From positions 2,666,001 to 2,730,000 of the forward strand of contig JAXBDG010000003.1 in assembly GCA_036320915.1 (NCBI GenBank): a stretch of DNA of 64,000 bases, read 5' to 3'. The number at the start of each line of letters is the position of its first letter. Positions within the stretch are counted from its first letter, which is position 1. The translations under genes were made by a program, and so were the position numbers. The stretch is from Linnemannia elongata. Its lineage: Eukaryota; Mortierellomycota; Mortierellomycetes; Mortierellales; Mortierellaceae. Positions 55,611-64,000 of this stretch are shown in pieces. The notes beneath the pieces were generated by a model. The model saw only the letters and a program-made list of their open reading frames with translations, made no database searches and was not told where the DNA came from.

Positions 55611-57692
55611 GGTTAATGTGAGTTGTGGGATGTAGAGGGAGGAGAGGGAGGAAGGGTAAGTAGGGGTTGGACGGGTTGGCTTCGGCATTCAGGACAAGCC
55701 CAACGAGATCTCCTAGGTAGAGTCAACAAGCAGTCACCTCTGTTTTGATCGCCTCCATCACCTGACTAATTTAAGGGGATTCTATTTAGCGAAACAAGGC
55801 TGGGCTGTGGGGCTCGCCTTAAAGTCTTGTGTTCCGTGATCGGCCACCTTTTGGAGTTGTGGACAAAGGGCGCCAATCATGGCACGGTCATGACCATCAT
55901 TGACGCCGCCCCCGCGGAAGAACCTCAGGAATAGTCTGTAAAACCTATGACAGACGAGAGACTCTCCACCTTGCCTTTACTTCAACCGTCGCCAATTATG
56001 CCCGTGAAACAGCTACTTAACATGGGCGCATGGTGATGCCTGGACACTTTATCTATCTTTATAAACGAGGGGCTGTTGCAAACTGCAAGTAGGAGATACA
56101 ATCGTTCGACTACCTACTTTACCCTTTTTTTCGTACTCACGAACCATCTTCCTAATTTTGTTGTCAAATGTACGCCAATTGCAGTTTTGGGACATTGAGG
56201 GCAGAGCAGAAAGTGCTCTCATTCCTATCCCGCTCTGTGCTTTATTCCCGGACCCCCTCTTCTCAGTTCTTCTTTCTAATGGCACCTCCCTCTTTATCCG
56301 CTCGTTTTGATCAAGGGACCCCTTCCTCACGTCGTTCATCCTGTCCACCTTCATCTGTCCACCTGGCCACTAACCGTGCCATTCATCATCTCCGCGCTAT
56401 TGGAACGATAACTTAGCGCCATCTTCAGCGCCTAAACCCTTGAACGAGAGAACAACTCTAAGATGCTTCAAGAACTAGAACGAAACCAGTAGTGAATGAG
56501 GTGTGAGCTGATTGGTTGAGATAAGATTATTGTTAAATTGCGAGACAAATTGCTTTTTTTTTTTCCGTTCCTGATCCTTCAAGTCACAAAAAAACGACGC
56601 AGGGCACACCCTTTGTTGTGTGGAAGAAGGAAAGGACGGAGGATAAAACAAACATATCGTGATATGGTACTTGAATCTACATGGTGCATTGTTAGTGGCA
56701 TTTCCCTTAGTTTCATTTTGTTGATGTTGTGTTATGTGTTTCGCAAAAAAACGAGGGTATCCTCTCTTGAATGGTACAACTCATTTGAGGGGTGGTTTAT
56801 GAAGACAGATGAGAAGATGGAAAGAGTTGTGAGTCGGATCAAGTTTGAAAAGGCATGCAAGATGAAAGGCAAGAAAGAAGGGGAGTAGATGGACGCGGTG
56901 TTGGACATTAAAAAGGGCGGCAAAGTAGGGCAAGCAGGATGAAAACAGTGTTCGCTAAAAAATAAAACAAAAAACAGTCGTAAGCTGAAGAAGGCTGGAG
57001 GGCATTCTCGATCATGGCATGGTCTAAACAAAGAGAGACACTGAGGGACAGTGCCCAAGATGGTACGAAAATAATTAATTTTAACATCGTTGTTGTTGCT
57101 GCTGACCTATGCCGATTAGTAGGACAGACAGGGTAGAAGGGGGACAGGCAACACAAAGAAGGATGCTGCACAAATTTGATGTGGACATGGGATCATTCAT
57201 AATTCATGGGTGGACACAAACAAACGTCTGTACTTTACTCGATTGCCTCTTCGTCCTTTATGATTGCAGACTACAATAGAAAAAGAAATGAGAGAGCGGC
57301 TGAGAGAGAGAGTGAGTGAAAGAGAGCGGGCGCTGGATGTATAATGTGTGGCCTTTGGGTAATTAAGCGTTGCTGTTCTTAGCCTCATTTTGTTTTTCGG
57401 ACCATATTGGCTCCAGTAAGTGTACAGTGCAGTAATACTGTAAGCCTACAGGAGATACGACGAGCAGAAAAGATCAATCAATGAACTGGGCGTTCGTCTC
57501 TCTTTTTTTTTTTTTTTTTTTTTCTCAATTTCTTTTTGTATTTCACACTCCAGCCCTCTTTTCTTCTTCTCTTCTCTTCTCTTCTCTTCTTCTTCTTCAC
57601 TCCAATCCTTCCCTTCCTCTCCCGCCCTTTACCTTTCTCTCCTCCACCCTTTGGTTCATTCCCCCTTCCATCATCCCTCGGTCCTAGAGGTC
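55611..57692. other. Gap before the second chitin synthase
   Basis: Divergent promoters of bL31m and the chitin synthase lie at the two ends. Between them, open stretches at 56279-56415 (plus) and 56664-56888 (plus, one predicted membrane helix) have starts but no family resemblance, so they are not called. Contains a T run near 57505-57524. Confidence 0.5.
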
Positions 57693-57699
57693 TATAAAG
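57693..57699 (+). promoter_or_regulatory. TATA box of the second chitin synthase
   Basis: TATAAAG 451 bp before the ATG, following a long C/T tract and preceding another. Confidence 0.5.
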
Positions 57700-58149
57700 C
57701 ATACCCACACATACACAAGACACCTCTTCTTGCCCTTCCTTCCTTTACTCTCGCTCTCTGTCTCTCTCTCACATCACCACTTTCTTTCCTTCCCTTACAT
57801 CCCTCATCCCTGTCACTCCATCACTCACTTGTCCTTCTCTCATCACCAACAACAGACATAAAAAAAGAAGGTAACACTCACACCCTTGCTTTATGCATAA
57901 ACAGCAACAGCGTCAACAACAGCTGCGATAGCCGTCTTCCCCTTTTCTAGCTACTTGTTTCTTTCAAGGCACCAGAGTGTCCTTTATTTTCTTTTCCGAC
58001 CTTGTACCTGAGTCGTTCATAATTGATCGTTCATTGGTGATACAATCACACCCTTTAAAACTACGAGACGCTGATTGATTCGTATCTCCTTCCATTTCTG
58101 TCTCATAGAATAACAACCCTTCCATCCCACATACATACAGACACTCAGC

Positions 58150-61100
58150 ATGTCCCGATTCAACAATAACCAATACCCACCGCAAGGAGGCCAACAACAG
58201 CAGCAGCCATACTATGCCGGCCCCCCTCAGCGCGCGCCTACTAACCCCCGGTCACCCGTCTCCCCTGGTGGTCACAACGCAGGATACCCCCCACAGCAGC
58301 CTCTTGGCTACGGTGGACCCCCAAGTGGAGGATACAACCACAACGTCGGCCACCAGGGCTACGATATCGACGATAGCGACGGCGCAGGACTCATGAACAA
58401 CCAGGGTCGCGCTGGTGGCCCCCCACCCCACCGCCAGAACACCATGAACCATAACCTCGACAGAAACGGGTACCCTCAGGGCCCTGGACCCATGCCCCGC
58501 TCCGTCTCCAAGCTCGATCGTTCTACCACCATGAACCGCCGAGTAAGTCTCGCCCCTCCTTGTCATTTTTACTTCGATGGCTCCAATCGTGACATGTGTG
58601 CATGTACTTTGTTGTTGTTTATCAATCAAGAGAGGAGGTGAATAACACAACAACACGAATGAGTACCCAAGGAAGACGGAGAGGAAAAAAAACACATCGT
58701 TTGCATGCTATATTGCTTTGCTTTGTGTGTGTTTTTGTTTGTGAGCACATCGTTATTTTTTCCAGCAACTGTACCTTGGAGACACAGGAAAAACTAAAAG
58801 CGCTCAACCACGACAACAAGCGTAAAAGGGCCCAGCTGGATTTCATATGTGGAGCAACAGATACATACATACATGCAAAAACAGCGTTTGTCTTAACAAA
58901 GAGCTCTCAATTGGATTTATCTATTCTTGGGCACCGCTCTTTCTTTTCTCCCATCCCATCCTCACCTCGTGCTCGCACTTCATTCTTTTTAAGTGAGAAA
59001 GTGTAAACCTCCACAGCAAACAAAAATAACGAAATTACTAACGACAGCTCTCTATCCTTGATGGACCCTGCTCATATTCTATTTTTCCTCCCCCCTAATA
59101 GTCGGTCTGCCACGTTCCCTTGACAGATGGAAACTTGGTCATGGACTGCCCAGTCCCACAGCAACTGCTTCAGAACGTCCACTTCAAGGGTGAGCGCGAG
59201 TTCGAGTACATGCGTTACACCGCCGCTACCTGTGACCCCAACGACTTTTTCAAGGAGCGCTACACCCTTCGACCCACCATCTACCGCCGCCAGACCGAAC
59301 TGTTCATCGTCATGACCATGTACAACGAAGACGACGATCTGTTTATCAAGACAATGGGTTCCGTCATGAAGAACATTGCTCATCTCTGCACCCGTGCAAA
59401 GTCAAAGACCTGGGGCAAGGACGGCTGGAAGAAGGTTGTTGTCTGTGTTGTTGCTGATGGTCGTAAGAAGTGTCACCCCCGTGTCCTCAAGGTCCTCGCC
59501 GCTATGGGTGCTTATCAGGAGGGTATCGCCAAGGACACTGTTGCCGGCAAGCCCGTCACTGCCCACATCTACGAATATACCACACAGGTCATGGTTGATG
59601 AAGAGCTCAAGGTCCGCGGTGCCGACCGTGGTATTGTCCCTGTCCAGATCCTCTTCTGTCTTAAGGAGCAGAACAAGAAGAAGCTGAACTCTCACCGTTG
59701 GTTCTTCAACGCCTTCGCGCCCCAGCTCAACCCCAACGTCTGTATCTTGCTCGATGTCGGAACCAAGCCCTCGGGAACGAGTATCTACCATCTCTGGAAA
59801 GCCTTTGACCGCGACTCGTCGATCGGAGGAGCCTGTGGAGAGATTTGTGCGGATCTGGGACCCAACTGCGGCAACTTGATCAACCCCTTGGTCGCCTCGC
59901 AGAACTTTGAGTACAAGATGTCCAACATTCTCGACAAACCTCTCGAGTCCGTCTTTGGTTACATTTCCGTCTTGCCAGGAGCTTTCTCGGCCTACCGTTA
60001 CAAGGCCCTCAAGGATTCCTCGCCCGGTGTCGGACCTCTGTCGTCGTACTTCAAGGGAGAGACCCTCCACACGTCGGGAGATGCCGGTATTTTCGAGTCC
60101 AACATGTACTTGGCCGAAGATCGTATTCTGTGCTTCGAGCTGGTCGCCAAGAAGAACGAGGCCTGGTTGCTTCGTTACGTCAAGTCGGCCAAGGCGTCTA
60201 CCGATGTCCCCGACTCGATCGGAGAGTTCATTTCCCAGCGTCGTCGTTGGTTGAACGGATCCTTTTTCGCCGCTTTCTACTCGCTTGCACATTTCACCCG
60301 CGTCCTCTCCTCAGGCCAGGGTTTCTTCCGCAAGATCTTCTTGATGATCGAGTTCGTCTACAACGCCATCAACTTGGTCTTCAACTGGTTCTCACTCGCC
60401 AACTTCTATCTCACCTTCTACTTCTTGACCGTCGCCGCCGCCAACAACGCCAACAAGGACTTCCAGCCCTTCGGAGACTGGGGAAAGATGACCTTCAGTG
60501 TTCTTCGTCAAGTCTACCTCGCCGCTATTATCACCGTCTTTATTTGCTCCCTCGGAAACCGTCCCCAAGGATCTCGCTTCATTTTCATTCTTGCCATTAT
60601 CTTGTTTGCTGTCATCATGGGAGTCATGCTTTACTTGGCTGCAGCAACTGTCATTGCTGTGGTGTTACCCGAGCTGCACAAGACAAACGCGGTCCAACAT
60701 ATGCTTGACTTGCTCAAGGTTCAAGGACCCTTCCGCGACTCTGTCATCTCGCTCGCCTCGACCTACGGACTGTACATTGTCTCTTCGCTCCTTCACTTTG
60801 AGCCCTGGCACATGCTCACCTCCTTCATCCCCTACCTGTTCCTCTTGCCCGCCTACGTCAACATCCTAATGGTCTACGCCTTCTGTAACACCCACGATGT
60901 GTCCTGGGGAACCAAGGGAGACAACAAGGTTGCCGAGCTCGGAGGCGCTACCAAGGTCACCAAGGACGGTCAGGAGGTCCTCAAGCTCGAGAAGCCCACC
61001 AACAAGGAAGATATCGACGCCGTCTACCAATTGAACATGCAGGAGCTCTCTGTCCGCCCAGACGCGGTCAAGGAGAAGCGTGATGCCAAGACCAAACAAG

Positions 61101-61351
61101 AGGATTACTACAAGATGTTCCGTACCAACTTGGTCCTGACTTGGATGTTCACCAACGCCATCTTGATTATTGCCATGACCAGCAGTTTCACGCTCGGATC
61201 CGACGACGCCCAGAACGCCCAAAAGCCCCCTACCAAGGACGAAATGTTCAACCCTTACTTGTCGATGATCTTCTGGAGTGTCGCTGCCCTCAGTGCTGTT
61301 CGCTTCACCGGATCTGTCATGTACCTTATCCTCCGTGCCCTCTTTGGTTAA
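58150..61351 (+). CDS. Chitin synthase (class I-III type)
   Basis: Two exons: 58150-58542 and 59102-61351, phase 0, 880 aa, with a 559-bp intron (donor GTAAGT, acceptor AATAG). The first 131 residues are a disordered Pro/Gly/Gln/Asn-rich tail. Exon 2 opens into [14 protein letters not shown], a conserved pre-catalytic segment, then [14 protein letters not shown] (UDP-GlcNAc site), [19 protein letters not shown] and QRRRWLNGS (Q510), followed by about six membrane helices and a pair near the C-terminus. It lacks a motor or cytochrome b5-like region, unlike the enzyme at 42200-49085, so it is of the smaller division. It makes cell-wall or septal chitin at the plasma membrane. Strong C/G-ending codon use suggests high expression. 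Confidence 0.95.
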
Positions 61352-64000
61352 GTTTTTTTCTCTTCTTTTTTCCATTTTTTATCATTTGTTGTTTACCCCC
61401 AATCCCTATTACTCGCCACACCCCATCCATTGCACAAGGGTCGTCACTCCCTTTCTCATTATTTATATATAGTTTTAGCCTGTTCATAGAAACAAATCGA
61501 ATACATCTTTTTCAAACAGAAAAAAACAATCTCTACGACTCTTTGCGATGTGAATGTGGAGCGAAGAAATGGCCATAATCTTTTACTTTTATGGCACAAT
61601 ATTAGTGACCAAAAAACGCGTCTCTGGAAGTGATCTATAACATGACACGGATAGATGTGGAACGAAAACGTGAAACTTGACCGAGCAAGGAAAAAAATAA
61701 AAACTTTCGAGAACTGATCAGTCCTCCCTGTTTGCCTCGACCTCTTATTCGTCCCATTTTGCTTCCTGACGGGAATGAAGCATTGGTCCCATCCCTGATC
61801 CTTGGTTTCTTCTGATACTCTCCAGGTCACATTAGGCTTTGGCCTAGCTTAGCCAGGAGAAAGCCTAAAGGAGGAGAGAAAATCATTGCTAACCCAAGAA
61901 AGGCCAAATTGATGTTGTCCTTTCTTCCCCATCGACCCTGGGTGTTCATTCTCCGTGGGTGGTTCAATCGAAAAAAAAGGACCGCTCTGCCAAAACCAGG
62001 CTCGTAATCCATGCACCCGTAATACCCCAACCTTGGCTCACCATACATGCCCTCCCATCGCTTTTCGTCTATCCTCCTGTGGAACCACTTTGCACCACTC
62101 ACACGCGTCGCTTCTACCCATATCCCATCCGTACCGTTCGTTCTCTCCATCGATATCTAACCTTCGAACCAATTCGTTCTGGATCCTTCTCACCTTCGCA
62201 TGGCGACAAACTGTCTCCCTACCCCATCCCCCCCTGCTTGCAATCTACCGTACTCTGCTGATGCAAGCGAGCCATTTTTTTTATAACGAAACTGGGAAAG
62301 GGGGGAGAAGGGTACATGTAGACAAGCGATACAGCAAACAAAATACAACAGGTGTCAAAGTATGTCAGAAAAACGCGATTTCACTCTTGGAGGACATCCA
62401 AGCTAGACAAGCCAGCTTAGTTTACTTTGTTGCATTCTTCATTCTTGTTCGAATTGTAAAATGGGTGAGTTCTATCACTCCATCAAATATGCATATAATA
62501 TCCACCAGCCGAAAAGAATAAGGGTGGGGTGGGAAAAAAACAAGGGATTGGCGTTTTTTGTTTGTTTACATGGTTGTTTTGAAGTGTTCGGACATTAGCA
62601 AAGATCTGCCTGGCAATTTCTTTTTTTTTCCTTCCCTCCCACGCACTTTTTTTCACTCCTATACAATTATACCCTCCCATTCTCACACACCAAACTCTCA
62701 CCTCTAACTACACCATTTAGTTAACTAGTCAATCCTCTCTCTCCCCTTACTCCAAAATTCAGAACAAAGGACAACACCAAGAGGGGCAAAAGACCAAGGG
62801 AGAGAAGATCTTTCAATTATGGTTTTGTATCTTCCCTGTTCTACTTTACAAAGAAATATGGAAAGAGAGGGAGAGAGAACTGGAAAAAGAAGGAAGAGTT
62901 GTCGTTCAAATTTGATTAGTCTCTAGTCGCGTCTGTCGCGATCTAGTGCCTTTCCGTTCGTCGTCCTTGAAACCCAGATCGTGTCATTTCGTTTCTGGTG
63001 TTGTGTTTTCTAGATTCGATCGCGTTTAAATGTTTCTTGCCGCGTTGTATTTCGCATTTTGTTGCTACTGTTTAAGATCGGATCCAACGGCCAGAGCGGA
63101 AAAACCAGACTCTCCCACTTTTCTCAAACTCTCTCAATTCCCATCCCCTTCCCCCCTTTTCTGCTAGGTCTATCCCTTGTTGACTACAAACACTACCAAG
63201 ATGAACAATCGGTGGGCTAGAAAGCTAGTCTAGGAGGCAAGTGCTGTGTCTGGAAAAACAACCACACGATTGGGTACATTAGGTATCCTTGTGTGGAGAG
63301 AGTATATCGCGTCGTTAGAGAAATGAAAAAGGGTGCTAGTTGTGTACTACTTGATCCTTTCATCCCTATTTTTTTTTATGGCGCGAGTGCACAAAAGACA
63401 TGACCGATGTTGTGTATGTGAGCGTGCGCCATACGGTGAGGGTATTGAAATGAGCTATTCACCTCATTCATCGATAAGAAGCCTCCCTCTTTTTTTATTA
63501 GTTGTGTTTGTGAGAGTACCCTTGGCACTCCGCTGGTAGTAGGGTCCAGGCAAAAGGATTGGCACAATTAAGGCGAAAGACCAATTAGCGATCCTTTGTT
63601 TTTTGTAAACAACAATACCATCCCCCTCTGTCCTGTTTGTTTGTTGTCCCCTTTGTCCAAGAGCAAGTTCAAATTGTAACCTGACGACAGCATAGCCCCT
63701 TCTTTCGATCTGTGGTTAAAAGCAAAATGAATGTAAAGAACCAAAACACCATAGAACTTTTCGAGAACACACTCGCTTGTCTTCTGTTCTTTTCTCTTCT
63801 CTCCTCGCTTCTCCTTGTCCTGTCTGTCCCCATCCATCCATCCCCCTTCTTACTTACCATGGGGACATATAACAAAAGCGCCATGACGCATTTGAAGGGG
63901 ACTTCCTACAATTGCTCCTTCTCTCCTTGCAACTCGCCAGTGTACATATTGTCTTTTTGCAGGAGAGGTGTCTTTCAGGAAGAGTAAGGGTCAATTGTTA
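61352..64000. other. Gene-free end of window
   Basis: 3' flank of the chitin synthase, then about 2.5 kb without a gene I can support. A minus-strand open stretch at 61827-62150 contains a hydrophobic segment (LAFLGLAMIFSPPLGFLL) and a plus-strand one near 62390-62460 ends at a good donor (GTGAGT); neither could be joined to a recognisable gene. Confidence 0.45.

Noticed and set aside
56664..56888. Small open frame with one membrane helix
   Set aside because: No similarity I recognise, no promoter signal, and a length that occurs by chance.
58764..58819. Candidate middle exon in the second chitin synthase (reads [15 protein letters not shown] after a good acceptor)
   Set aside because: Its length of 56 nt breaks the frame; joining 58542 directly to 59102 in phase 0 gives the conserved family sequence.
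61827..62150. Minus-strand open frame with a hydrophobic segment
   Set aside because: Could not be linked to a family or to splice partners; likely chance in a 2.6-kb empty region.

Overview
This window is a stretch of fungal nuclear chromosome. Its genes are spliced with GT-AG introns, its promoters and introns carry long C/T tracts and A/T homopolymers, and it encodes two chitin synthases, a plasma-membrane H+-ATPase and a cytochrome bc1 subunit. The large NACHT-WD40 receptor family, together with a chitin synthase carrying a myosin-like head, points to an early-diverging filamentous fungus. Mucoromycota, most likely Mortierellomycotina, is the best guess; this is inference from family resemblance, not from a search.

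Layout. 2-6724 holds two direct NACHT-WD40 genes (the first cut by the window edge). 6725-10140 is mostly empty and leads into a three-HMA copper ATPase (10141-13602). Next come a divergent pair, QCR9 (minus) and RPS21 (plus), sharing a 459-bp promoter with a HAP/NF-Y type CCAAT site, then a five-exon conserved gene (17860-20272) and a tiny HMG/YABBY-like gene (minus, 22065-22256). 22.3-28.4 kb is gene-poor, rich in homopolymers, and holds a reverse-transcriptase fossil. SEC17 (28725-30036), the proton pump PMA1 (32436-36558) and a 2019-codon myosin-chitin synthase (42200-49085) follow. A 192-bp foldback element separates that gene from a third NACHT-WD40 gene on the minus strand, which is broken by an in-frame TAG. 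Mitochondrial bL31m (minus, 55149-55610) and a second chitin synthase (58150-61351) complete the gene set. 61.4-64.0 kb shows no gene I can support.

How it fits together. The core genes are ordinary growth functions: cell wall synthesis, the proton gradient, copper delivery, respiration, translation and vesicle fusion. The accessory layer is the receptor family. Copies 2 and 3 share about 0.46 kb of leader and face each other across about 43 kb of core genes, forming a large inverted repeat. Each copy shows a different kind of damage or remodelling, as expected for fast birth-and-death evolution of fungal NLR-like immune or incompatibility receptors.

A second pattern is that several core genes carry one long intron near the 5' end (about 550-740 bp), while their other introns are about 100-125 bp. 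Exon joins were worked out by reading frame and splice signals and were checked to keep phase; no transcript evidence was available.
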